Source: an uncultured Planctomycetales bacterium
Lineage (GTDB): Bacteria > Planctomycetota > Planctomycetia > Isosphaerales > Isosphaeraceae
Reading direction: 5' to 3'
Assembly: GCA_937907525.1 (NCBI GenBank)
Contig: CALCIB010000003.1
Span: 1 to 33,048, forward strand
DNA: 33,048 bases
In this document: positions 15,569 through 23,590 of the stretch, one piece after another
Layout: each line of letters begins with the position of its first letter
Position numbering within the stretch: the first letter of the stretch is position 1
Made by a program: the position numbers and the translations under genes
Notes under the pieces: model-generated
The model's database searches: none
Told to the model about the DNA's origin: nothing
Seen by the model: the letters and a program-made list of their open reading frames with translations, nothing else

Positions 15569-16507
15569 TCAACCGGCGAACTCGTCGTCGGCCGGGGTGG
15601 GGACGGCGATCGCGTCCGGGGCGTCGTCGGCCGCCCTGGCGGGCTTCTCGCCGTCCTCGACGCCGAGGCGGTTGCGCTGGGCCCAGATCAGGACCGCGCG
15701 TTGGGTGCGTTGGTCGACGTGGTCGCTGGAGGCGGTGAACAGGAACGCGCCCAGGCTTCGCTCCTGCTCCGGGAGGCAACCCAGGGCGACGATCTGCCCC
15801 GGCTCGACGATCAGGCGAACGGCCAGGTCGCGGAACGACTCCTGCTTCTGGGCGTCGGCGATCTTGAACTCCTGGGGGGCGTAGGGGGTGGGTTGCTGAA
15901 GCGCCTGGAAGGAGCGCTGGACCGTCCCGTGGTGGACTTCCGGGGTCAGACGGAGGACGACCGAATTGCCGCCGTAATGCTCGGGGGTGACGCGGTAGTG
16001 GCCGCTGGCGTGGTCGTAGTCCTTGCCGGTGACGCGGCCGTCGAGGTTGAGGATCAGGCTGGCCTGTTCCACCTGGTCGGAGAGGGTGAAGAGTTCCTGG
16101 GTCCCCTCGGGGACGAGGAAGGTGACCGGCTCGACCTTGTTGGGGGGAGGCGCGGAGAAGACGGCCTCCAGCTCGCGGGGGAGGTCGCCGACGATCCGGC
16201 CCATGCGGATGCCGTTGGCCTGCAAGACGCGGCGTTCCTCGGAGGAGACCGCCTGTTCGTCGGCGACGCGCCAGACGACCTCGTTGACCAGGGGGTCGCG
16301 GAACGGCCGGCTGACGACGGCCATTTGAAGGGCGACCTTCTTGGGCTCGATCACCTCGCCCCGGGGGCCGCCGACGCGGCCGAACATGCCGTCGGGGCGG
16401 AGTTGGTCCTTGCGGGGGTTGCAGCCCCAGGCGGCCGCGACGCCCGCCGCCAGGCCGCCCATGACGACCCGCCGCGTGACGGCCGAATTTCTCGGTCTCG
16501 CTCCCAT
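15569..16507 (-). CDS. Conserved lipoprotein with Tat-like signal, unknown function
   Basis: The 312-residue protein has an N-terminus combining a twin-arginine-like TRRVVMGG (R12-R13) with a lipobox ending AAAWGC (C29), so export and lipid anchoring are likely. The mature part has no motif I recognise. Visible segments are VWRVADEQAVSSEERRVLQ near residue 73, RVTGKDYDHASGHYRVTPEH near 155 and DQRTQRAVLIWAQRN near 275, with an Asp/Ala-rich C-terminal tail. ATG 16507 follows AAGGA about 9 nt upstream; the frame stays open much further upstream, but that region belongs to the sensor kinase on the other strand. It is divergent from the kinase gene, with a shared 300-bp upstream region. Confidence 0.8.
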   Translation of the reverse strand: MGARPRNSAVTRRVVMGGLAAGVAAAWGCNPRKDQLRPDGMFGRVGGPRGEVIEPKKVALQMAVVSRPFRDPLVNEVVWRVADEQAVSSEERRVLQANGIRMGRIVGDLPRELEAVFSAPPPNKVEPVTFLVPEGTQELFTLSDQVEQASLILNLDGRVTGKDYDHASGHYRVTPEHYGGNSVVLRLTPEVHHGTVQRSFQALQQPTPYAPQEFKIADAQKQESFRDLAVRLIVEPGQIVALGCLPEQERSLGAFLFTASSDHVDQRTQRAVLIWAQRNRLGVEDGEKPARAADDAPDAIAVPTPADDEFAG

Positions 16508-16807
16508 GGGCGGAATCCTTTCCGCTATCGAACCGGCTTCCCGCCAGGCCCCGCGCCGACGACGGGCGGCGAGTATAGGTCGGACCCGAACCGCCGTCAA
16601 CCGCGGTCGGCGGGGGCGGCCGGAAGCGCCCGACCGCTTTTCTATCCATATGTTCCGTTGCGGTTTTAGCTCGGCGGCGGGTATACCTGGACCGAGGCCG
16701 GCCTCGGCTGGGTCGGCCCGGGCTTCCCGACCACGACGACGTGCTTCAGGAAACGGAACTCCGGGGTCGAGCGAACGGACGCCCTTGAACCGGCGGGGAA
16801 GGCACCC
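16508..16807. other. Divergent intergenic region between lipoprotein and sensor kinase genes
   Basis: These 300 bp separate two divergently transcribed genes and should hold both promoters. Ribosome-binding sites are visible at both edges (AAGGA on the minus side, GGGGAAGG on the plus side). The only local AT enrichment is around 16638-16670, the most likely promoter zone. No convincing -35/-10 pair, operator or hairpin is seen. Confidence 0.4.
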
Positions 16808-19800
16808 ATGTTGACCGCCCTGTGGACGGCGCGCCTGACGGCGTCGGCGATCGCCGCGGCCTGGCTGGCCCGGGCCGCGATCGCGTCGCGCGCGCGGCGG
16901 GGAGGGGGCGTGGTCGTCTCCCTGGGCGCGTTGGCGGTCCTGGCCGCCGCCGATTCGCTGGCGGCGGCGCTGGGCGCGGCGGCGGACGGGGCGCCGCGTT
17001 CGGCCCTGGCCGCGGGCGAGGCGTTGGCGGCGTGCGGGCTGGCGATCGGTCTGGCCGCGCGGCCCAAGGTCGCGCCGGCCCCGTTGGCCGATCCCGACCT
17101 GCTGGCCCGCTGGCTTCAAATCCTCGCCGGCAGGACCGAGGAGGCGATGATCGTCACCGACGCCCGGCGTCGGATCGAGTGGGTCAACGAGGGCTTCACG
17201 CGGATCACCGGCTACGAGCCCGACGAGGTTCTCGGCCGGACGCCGGAGGAGTTGCTCTCGGGGCCGGAGACCGACCCGGCCGTCCGCGGCTACGTCGCCC
17301 AGCGGCTGAAGGCGGGCAAGTCGGCCCGGGCGGAGGTCCTCAGCTACGGCAAGAACGGCCGGACCTACTGGGCCGCCAAGGAGATCCGGCCGCTGTTCGA
17401 CGACGACGGCCGACTGGTCAATTTCCTGTCGGTGCAGACCGACGTCACCGAGCGGAAGCGGGCCGAGCGGCGGCTGGAGGCGCAGTACGCCGTGATGCGG
17501 ATCCTGGGCGACGGCGCGCGGCTGGAGGATGCGGCCCCCCACCTTCTGGCGACGATCGGCCGGACCCTGGAGTTCGACGTCGCCGCGTTCTGGACGTGGG
17601 ACCGGTCGACCCGCGCGCCGCGGCCGTCGGGAAGGCCCTGGACGTCGGGCCGGGTCGCGGCGTCGTGGACGGCCGAGGCCCCCCCGGGGCCGCTGCCGGC
17701 GGTCCTGGCCGAGCCGATGGCGCGGGTCTGGGCGACGGGCGCGCCGGCGTGGGTCTCCGAGATCGTCCCGCCCCGCCAGGGCGCCCCCGGCCCAGCCATG
17801 CCGGAGGCCCTGCGCGGCCTCCGCGGCATGGCGGTGGTGCCGGTGGCCGACGGCGAGAAGAGCCCGCTGGTCGGCCTCTTGACCCTCTTCCGCCGCGAAC
17901 CGATGCAGCGCGACGAGCCGCTCTTGCAGGTGCTTTCCTCCCTGGGCCGCCAGATCGGCCTGTTCGCCGAGCGCCGCAAGGCCCTTCGCGAACAGGTCGA
18001 GATCAACACCCGGCTCAACGCCATCCTCGACGCCTCGACCCAGTCGGGGATCGTGGCGACCGACCCCGGCGGCCTGATCACGATCTTTAACGCCGGCGCC
18101 GAGCGGATGTTCGGCTACAAGGCCGCCGAACTGGTCGGCCGGACGACCCCGCTGATCCTCCACGACCCGGACGAACTCGCCGCCCGCTGCCTCGACGCGG
18201 CCGCGGAGACCGGCAAGCCGGCGCGGGGCTTCGAGACCGTGGTCCGCCGCGCCCGCCGCGACGGCCACGAGGTTTCCGAGTGGACGTTCGTCCGCAAGGA
18301 CGGCGCGCGGATCCCCGTGCTTCTGGCGGTCACGGCGGCGCGCGACCCGGAGGGGACGCTCCGCGGCTTCCTGGTGGTCGTCACCGACCTGAGCCGGCTC
18401 CAGGCCGCGGAGCGGCGGATCCGCGAAAGCGAGAGCCGGCTCCGCCGACTGGTGGAGGCCGACATCTTCGGCGTGGCCTTCGGCGACCCGACCGGCGGCC
18501 TGACCGACGCCAACGACGCCTTCCTGCACATGCTCGGCTACTCGCGCGACGACCTCGCCGACGGCGGCGTCCACTGGCTCAAGCTGCTGGTCGACGCCTC
18601 GCCCGATCGAATCCGCCGCCGCCGAGTCCAGCTCGCCAGGCACGGGAGTTGCCCGCCGTTCGAGGTCGAGGTCCGCCGCAAGGACGGCCGCGCCGTCCCC
18701 GTCCTCCTGGGGCTGGCCCGGCTCGACGACGCCCGCGACGACGCCCGCGCGCCGTTCGTCGCCTTCTGTCTGGACCTCTCCGAGCGCAAGGCCCTGGAGG
18801 ACCAACTCCGCCGCCACGTCGACGAGCTGGCCGAGGCCGACCGCCGCAAGAACCAGTTCATCGCCATGCTCGGCCACGAGCTGCGCAACCCCCTGGCGCC
18901 GATCCGCAACGCCGCGCGGGTGATGAAGCAACGCGACGACGCCGCGACCATCGCCTGGGCGCGCGACGTGATCGACCGCCAGGTCGCCCAGCTTTCGCGG
19001 CTGGTCGACGACCTGCTGGAGATCGCCCGGCTGGAGCGCGGCAAGATCGCGCTTAAGCTGGGGCCCACCGACGCCGCCGCGGTCGTCGCCGCCGCCGTGG
19101 AGACCGTCGCGCCCGAGATCGACGCCCGCGGCCATCGCCTGGAGGTGGTCGTCCCGGAGGCGGCGGTCCTGGTGACGGCCGATCCGATCCGGATGGGCCA
19201 GGTGCTCTCGAACCTCCTGCACAACGCGGCCAAGTACACCGAGGACGGCGGCTCGATCCGAATCTCGGTCGCCGCCGAGGCCGCCGAGGCCGTCTTCCGC
19301 GTCCGCGACGACGGCATCGGCATCCCCGCCGCGGTCCTCGGCCGGATCTTCGACGTCTTCACCCAGGACGACCGCACGCTGGACCGCTCCCAGGGGGGCC
19401 TGGGGCTGGGCCTTCCCCTGGTCCGCGGCCTGGCGGAAATGCACGGAGGGACCGTCTCGGCGTTCAGCGAGGGACCCGGCCGCGGCTCGGAGTTCGTCGT
19501 CCGCCTGCCGCTCTTGAAGGTCGTCGAAACCGAGTCTCTCCCCTCGGCCGTCGCCGTCCCGCCCCCGGCCGTCGCGGCGGTCCCCGCGGCATCCCCGCGG
19601 CGGATCCTCATCGTCGACGACAACGTCCGCTCGGCCGAGAGTCTGGCGATGATCCTCCAGTTCGAGGGGCATCGGGTCCGGGTGGTCCACGACGGCCCCT
19701 CCGCGCTCGCGACCGCCCGCGCCGAGCCGTTCGACGTCGTCTTCATGGACATCGGCCTTCCCGGCATGGACGGCTACCAGGTCGCCCGCGACCTCCGCGG

Positions 19801-19990
19801 CCGCCCCGAGACGACCGGCCTGCCGCTGGTGGCCGTCACCGGCTACGCCGAGGACGAGGCCCGCCGACGCTCCCGCGAGGCCGGCTTCGACCACCACCTC
19901 GTCAAGCCCGTCGACCCCGACGCCATCCTCGCCGTCGTCGCCTCCCTCGAATGGAACGCCGGCGCCGCCCCGGCGCCGGCCTCGAATTAA
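16808..19990 (+). CDS. Hybrid sensor histidine kinase/response regulator (PAS-GAF-PAS-PAS-HisKA-HATPase-REC)
   Basis: This is a 1060-residue membrane-anchored signalling protein. Two or three hydrophobic segments lie in residues 8-85. PAS 1 covers about 110-220 (MIVTDARRRIEWVNEGFTRI), a GAF-like domain 225-390, PAS 2 395-520 and PAS 3 525-665. The dimerisation/phosphoacceptor motif HELRNPLAPIRN has H690. The ATPase domain (790-905) shows NLLHNAAKYTEDGG, DDGIGI and GLGLGLPLVRGL. The C-terminal receiver (930-1050) has D937/D938, phosphoacceptor D981 (FMDIGLPGMDG) and K1033. All catalytic residues are present. No separate output regulator lies nearby, so the receiver probably passes phosphate to an unlinked partner. 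ATG 16808 follows GGGGAAGG. The ligand sensed is unknown. Confidence 0.95.
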   Translation: MLTALWTARLTASAIAAAWLARAAIASRARRGGGVVVSLGALAVLAAADSLAAALGAAADGAPRSALAAGEALAACGLAIGLAARPKVAPAPLADPDLLARWLQILAGRTEEAMIVTDARRRIEWVNEGFTRITGYEPDEVLGRTPEELLSGPETDPAVRGYVAQRLKAGKSARAEVLSYGKNGRTYWAAKEIRPLFDDDGRLVNFLSVQTDVTERKRAERRLEAQYAVMRILGDGARLEDAAPHLLATIGRTLEFDVAAFWTWDRSTRAPRPSGRPWTSGRVAASWTAEAPPGPLPAVLAEPMARVWATGAPAWVSEIVPPRQGAPGPAMPEALRGLRGMAVVPVADGEKSPLVGLLTLFRREPMQRDEPLLQVLSSLGRQIGLFAERRKALREQVEINTRLNAILDASTQSGIVATDPGGLITIFNAGAERMFGYKAAELVGRTTPLILHDPDELAARCLDAAAETGKPARGFETVVRRARRDGHEVSEWTFVRKDGARIPVLLAVTAARDPEGTLRGFLVVVTDLSRLQAAERRIRESESRLRRLVEADIFGVAFGDPTGGLTDANDAFLHMLGYSRDDLADGGVHWLKLLVDASPDRIRRRRVQLARHGSCPPFEVEVRRKDGRAVPVLLGLARLDDARDDARAPFVAFCLDLSERKALEDQLRRHVDELAEADRRKNQFIAMLGHELRNPLAPIRNAARVMKQRDDAATIAWARDVIDRQVAQLSRLVDDLLEIARLERGKIALKLGPTDAAAVVAAAVETVAPEIDARGHRLEVVVPEAAVLVTADPIRMGQVLSNLLHNAAKYTEDGGSIRISVAAEAAEAVFRVRDDGIGIPAAVLGRIFDVFTQDDRTLDRSQGGLGLGLPLVRGLAEMHGGTVSAFSEGPGRGSEFVVRLPLLKVVETESLPSAVAVPPPAVAAVPAASPRRILIVDDNVRSAESLAMILQFEGHRVRVVHDGPSALATARAEPFDVVFMDIGLPGMDGYQVARDLRGRPETTGLPLVAVTGYAEDEARRRSREAGFDHHLVKPVDPDAILAVVASLEWNAGAAPAPASN

Positions 19991-20078
19991 GCCGATCGAC
20001 GGCGCGCCGGTTGCACCGCTCGCGTCGCAAGGAGGCGCGCGCCTCCGAAACGGCGATTCTTGAGCAAGGAGCCCGACC

Positions 20079-20261
20079 ATGGCCGCCAGTCAAACCGCGT
20101 CGCAATCCCACGCCGGTCCCGGGATCGATCCGCCGAAGAAGGGCGACGCCTTCCGCTGCTCCTCCTGCGGGATGGAAGTCCAGGTCGCCAGCGACTGTGG
20201 ATGCCAGGACAAGAACCACGTCCACTTCGAGTGCTGCGGCAAGCAGATGGAGAAGATGTAG
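20079..20261 (+). CDS. Small cysteine-rich protein, possible zinc ribbon
   Basis: The 60-residue protein has six cysteines, C27-x-x-C30, C40-x-C42 and C52-C53, plus H47 and H49 in NHVHFECCGK. The C27/C30 and C52/C53 pairs could form a desulforedoxin-like or zinc-ribbon site; the first 25 residues look disordered. The start is certain: AAGGAG stands 7-8 nt before ATG 20079. It begins 88 bp after the sensor kinase stop codon in the same direction, so it may be its last operon member. I recognise the general type (small metal-binding proteins of aquatic bacteria) but no assigned function. Confidence 0.75.
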   Translation: MAASQTASQSHAGPGIDPPKKGDAFRCSSCGMEVQVASDCGCQDKNHVHFECCGKQMEKM

Positions 20262-20421
20262 CCGCCGCCGCGACGGCCGCGGCCCCCGTCCGCCGACCAA
20301 GTCGGGCGCGCTCGCGGCGGTTTTCGACGCAACGACGAAACACTCGCCGGACCAAGGTCGTTGCCTCGCGTCGGCCGCGATGGGATGATGGGTCACCCGT
20401 CAAACCATCGAGGCTTCCACC

Positions 20422-21747
20422 ATGATTCTCTCCGCGCTGGTGACGTTCGCCCTGGCCGCTCCGACCGTCGCGGCCGAGCGGCCCAACGTCGTGGTGTTTT
20501 TGTGCGACGACATGGGCTACGGCGACCTGGGATGCTTCGGCCATCCCAGGATCAAAACCCCCGAGATCGACAAGCTGGCGCGACAGGGCGCCCGGCTGAC
20601 CAGCCTCTACGCCGGCGCCCCGGTCTGCTCGCCGTCGCGCGCGGGGCTTTTTAGCGGCGGCAACCCCAACCGGGTCGGAATCCGCGACTGGATCCCCTTC
20701 GAGTCCGGGATCCACCTGCCGCGGGGGACGATCACGGTCGCCCAGGCGCTCAAGGACGCCGGCTACGCGACCTGCCTGTCGGGCAAGTGGCACCTCAACA
20801 GCAAGTTCGACGGTCGCGAGACCACTCCCGGCGACTTCGGCTTCGACCACTGGTTCGCCACCCAGAACAACGCCAAGCATCAGGATCCTTCGAACTTCGT
20901 CCGCGACGGCAAGCGCGTGGGGCCCTTGAAGGGGCACGCGACGACCCTGATCGTCGACGAGGCGATCGACTTCGTCAAGCAATCCAAGGCCGACGACCGC
21001 CCGTTCGCCGTCTTCGTCACCTTCCACGCCCCCCACGAGCAGATCGAGACCCCGCCGGCCTACACGGCGATGTACGACGACGTCGCCGACCCCACCGTCC
21101 GCGACTACTACGGCGCCGTCACGCTGATCGACCACGAGGTCGGCCGTCTGGCCGCGTTCCTGGACGCGAACGGCCTGGGCGAGAACACCCTGGTTCTGTT
21201 CACCAGCGACAACGGTCCGGAGGGGCTGAAGCGCTATCCCAAGGCGATCCACTCGCACGGTTCCGCGGCCCCGCTGCGGGGAGGCAAGCTGACGATGTAC
21301 GAGGGAGGCGTCCGCGTCCCCGGCGTCGTCCGCTGGCCGGCCCGGATCCAGCCCGGCGGCGAGCGCGCCGAGCCGATCGGCTTCTACGACGTCCTCCCCA
21401 CCTTGTGCGCCCTGGCGGGCGTCCCGACGCCGGCCGGGGCGAAGACCGACGGCGTGGACGTCACGCCGATCCTCGTCGACGACCGCCCCGTCGACCGCCC
21501 CGTCCCGCTCCACTGGCAATACGACGTCGCCATCGACGGCCCCTGGCGGCTCGCCCTGCGGCGAGGCCCCTGGAAGCTCCTGGCCGACGCCGAGCTCAAG
21601 CGGTTCGCGCTTTACGACGTCGTCGCCGACGTCGCCGAAACCCGCGACCTGGCCGCCGATCGTCCCGAGGTCGTCCAAAAGCTCCGCGCGGAACTTGAAC
21701 CGCTGGTCATCCCCCCGCCGGAAACCCAGAAAGAGGCGCGACCGTGA
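20422..21747 (+). CDS. Secreted sulfatase (arylsulfatase type)
   Basis: The 441-residue protein has a signal peptide (residues 1-18, cleavage after VAA). Metal-site aspartates are in LCDDMGYGD (D29, D30). The maturation motif CSPSR (C69) is the canonical site at which a formylglycine-generating enzyme converts cysteine to formylglycine. Other family landmarks are SGKWHLN near 120, FVTFHAPHEQ near 200, TSDNGPEG near 260 and GVRVPGVVRWP near 295. It hydrolyses sulfate esters, probably of sulfated polysaccharides, outside the cytoplasm. Its stop codon overlaps the GTG start of the next gene by 4 nt, so the two are translated together. The maturase gene is not in the window. Confidence 0.94.
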   Translation: MILSALVTFALAAPTVAAERPNVVVFLCDDMGYGDLGCFGHPRIKTPEIDKLARQGARLTSLYAGAPVCSPSRAGLFSGGNPNRVGIRDWIPFESGIHLPRGTITVAQALKDAGYATCLSGKWHLNSKFDGRETTPGDFGFDHWFATQNNAKHQDPSNFVRDGKRVGPLKGHATTLIVDEAIDFVKQSKADDRPFAVFVTFHAPHEQIETPPAYTAMYDDVADPTVRDYYGAVTLIDHEVGRLAAFLDANGLGENTLVLFTSDNGPEGLKRYPKAIHSHGSAAPLRGGKLTMYEGGVRVPGVVRWPARIQPGGERAEPIGFYDVLPTLCALAGVPTPAGAKTDGVDVTPILVDDRPVDRPVPLHWQYDVAIDGPWRLALRRGPWKLLADAELKRFALYDVVADVAETRDLAADRPEVVQKLRAELEPLVIPPPETQKEARP

Positions 21748-23204
21748 GCGTCCATCGCCGAGCGGTCCCCGCGCTCGCCCTCCTCGCCGCGGCTTGCCTC
21801 GGCGCGGCCGCGGCGCAGGAGCCGACGCCGGATCGAACCGATCGGCCGGTCCTGGTGGGGAACGTCTTCCCGCACATGACCGTGTCGGCCCCCGGCGTCG
21901 GGAGCGACAGCGAGGCCGGCATCGGCGCGATGATCCCCTGGGCCGACCGCCTCTGGGCCGTCGGCTACGTCGCCCACGTCCGCGGCGAGGGGATCGGCCT
22001 GTACGAGATCGGCCCGGACCTGTCGTTTACGAAGCGTCCCGAGTCCGTCACCGGCACCTTCGCCGATCGCCTCGTCCACTGGGACTCCAAACAGGCGATC
22101 ATCGGCCCCCACATCATCGACGCGGAGGGGAACGTCCGGACCTTCCGCGAACTCGCCGGCCATCGCCTGGCCGCCGCGGCCAGGCATCTCGTCGACCCCG
22201 CCAACAAGGTCTACTTCCTGACGATGGAGGGGCTCCTCTTCGAGGCCGACGTCCACACCCTGGAGACGAAGCGACTCGCCAACCTGGTCGACGAGCTGAA
22301 GATCCCCAGGGGCGCGACGCCCCACTTCAAGGGGGCCCACGCGGCGCAGGGGCGGCTGGTGGTCGCCAACAACACCTACGCGGAGCCCGAGTTCCTCGGC
22401 GAGCGCGCCGGCGGCCGACTCGCCGAGTGGGACGGCGAGACCTGGACCGTCCTGGAGGAGGAACCGTTCGTCGAGGTCTCCGGCAAGCAGAACCCCGGCC
22501 CCGGCGCCCAGTTCGGCGACCCGATCTACGCCGTCGGCTGGGACCGCGTCTCGGTCATCCTCCGCGTCCTCCACGCCGGCAAGTGGAGCCGATACCGACT
22601 CCCCAAGGGGGGCCAGTCCTGGGAACACGCCTGGGCCACCGAGTGGATGCGGATCCGCGAGGTCCAGACCGAGCGCTACCTGATGGACGCCTTCGGCATC
22701 TTCTACGACCTGCCGGGCATGGTCTACGGCGGCAACGTCTGGGGGATCCGGCCGATCTCCACCCACCTGCGGATCTGCCCGGACATGACCTACTGGCGCG
22801 GCTTGCTGGTGCTGGCGGGCGACCAGACCGACAACGCCGTCGGCCAGCCGCAGTCCAACTTCTGGTTCGGGAACATCGACGACCTGTGGCGCTGGGGCAA
22901 GCCGAGCGGCTGGGGCGCCGTCTGGCGCGACCGGGACGTCAAGGCCGGCGAGGTCTCCGACCCGTTCCTCATGACCGGGTTCGACAAGAAGGTCCTGCAC
23001 CTGTCGCAGTCGGGGGCGGCGCTGGCGACGTTCACCGTGGAGGTCGACTTCCTCGGCGACGGCTCGTGGAGGACGTACAAGGAAATCGAGGTCTTCGACG
23101 GCGGCTACGAACACCACGAGTTCCCCGACGGCTACTCCGCCCACTGGGTCCGCGTCCGCGTCAACGCCGCCTGCAAGGCGACCGCGGCGTTCGCGTACAA
23201 CTGA
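21744..23204 (+). CDS. Secreted protein of unknown function, possibly beta-propeller, coupled to the sulfatase
   Basis: The 486-residue protein starts at a GTG overlapping the sulfatase stop codon (GTGA, 21744-21747). A signal peptide covers residues 1-24, cleavage near AAAAQ. The mature protein has recurring Trp/Gly-rich strand-loop units spaced by about 50-60 residues (MIPWADRLWAVGY, FADRLVHWDSKQAIIG, GRLAEWDGETWTVL, GDPIYAVGWDRVSVI, FGNIDDLWRWGKPSGWG), suggesting a beta-propeller. The last 90 residues (TFTVEVDFLGDGSWRTY, HWVRVRVN) look like a beta-sandwich. No catalytic motif is recognised. Coupling suggests it binds or processes the same polysaccharide as the sulfatase; this is inference from context only. 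Confidence 0.8.
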   Translation: MSVHRRAVPALALLAAACLGAAAAQEPTPDRTDRPVLVGNVFPHMTVSAPGVGSDSEAGIGAMIPWADRLWAVGYVAHVRGEGIGLYEIGPDLSFTKRPESVTGTFADRLVHWDSKQAIIGPHIIDAEGNVRTFRELAGHRLAAAARHLVDPANKVYFLTMEGLLFEADVHTLETKRLANLVDELKIPRGATPHFKGAHAAQGRLVVANNTYAEPEFLGERAGGRLAEWDGETWTVLEEEPFVEVSGKQNPGPGAQFGDPIYAVGWDRVSVILRVLHAGKWSRYRLPKGGQSWEHAWATEWMRIREVQTERYLMDAFGIFYDLPGMVYGGNVWGIRPISTHLRICPDMTYWRGLLVLAGDQTDNAVGQPQSNFWFGNIDDLWRWGKPSGWGAVWRDRDVKAGEVSDPFLMTGFDKKVLHLSQSGAALATFTVEVDFLGDGSWRTYKEIEVFDGGYEHHEFPDGYSAHWVRVRVNAACKATAAFAYN

Positions 23205-23327
23205 GCCGCGCGGCGACCGACAAGCGCTACGTTACGACCCGATCTCGGGGTCGATCCCGTAGTAGACCGTCGCACTTAATCAGGTGGGTCGCTTCCTTGA
23301 AAACCCCGACGAGGAGTGATTGCAATC

Positions 23328-23488
23328 ATCCCTTCTCCCCTTGTGGGAGAAGGTGGCCGAAGGCCGGATGAGGGGTCGATCGGCATCGCGTCTGACGATC
23401 GACCCCGACTTTGAAGTCCGCGGCTTCCTGTCGCGCCACCCCTCATCCGCCCCTTCGGGGCACCTTCTCCCACAAGGGGAGAAGGGAT
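23328..23488. repeat. Dispersed hairpin element, family B, copy 3, with perfect 28-bp terminal inverted repeats
   Basis: The outer 28 nt (23328-23355 and 23461-23488) are exact reverse complements, starting ATCCCTTCTCCCC. Inside are a GGCC-GAA-GGCC hairpin on the left, GCCCC-TTC-GGGGC on the right, and an inner perfect inverted pair GGGGTCGATCG/CGATCGACCCC. The two inner hairpins differ from each other in sequence but each pairs perfectly. The element lies between the convergent stop codons of the propeller-like gene and the antiporter gene. No gene is seen in 23205-23590. Confidence 0.85.
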
Positions 23489-23590
23489 TAAGCACGCTCG
23501 CTCGCGTTGATTTTCAATATCAAGGGCCCACCTTCTTAAGCGCAATGGTCTACTACAAAGGCGGGCCGGGTTCCAGGCCGTGACCAAGCG

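Noticed and set aside
15363..15884. Plus-strand open frame starting in the AT-rich palindrome
   Set aside because: It runs through repeat elements and then antisense to the lipoprotein gene; no protein family signal is seen.
16508..20080. Extension of the minus-strand lipoprotein frame upstream to about 1500 codons
   Set aside because: The added part is the mirror of the sensor kinase gene. The lipoprotein has its own ATG, Shine-Dalgarno and signal sequence at 16507.
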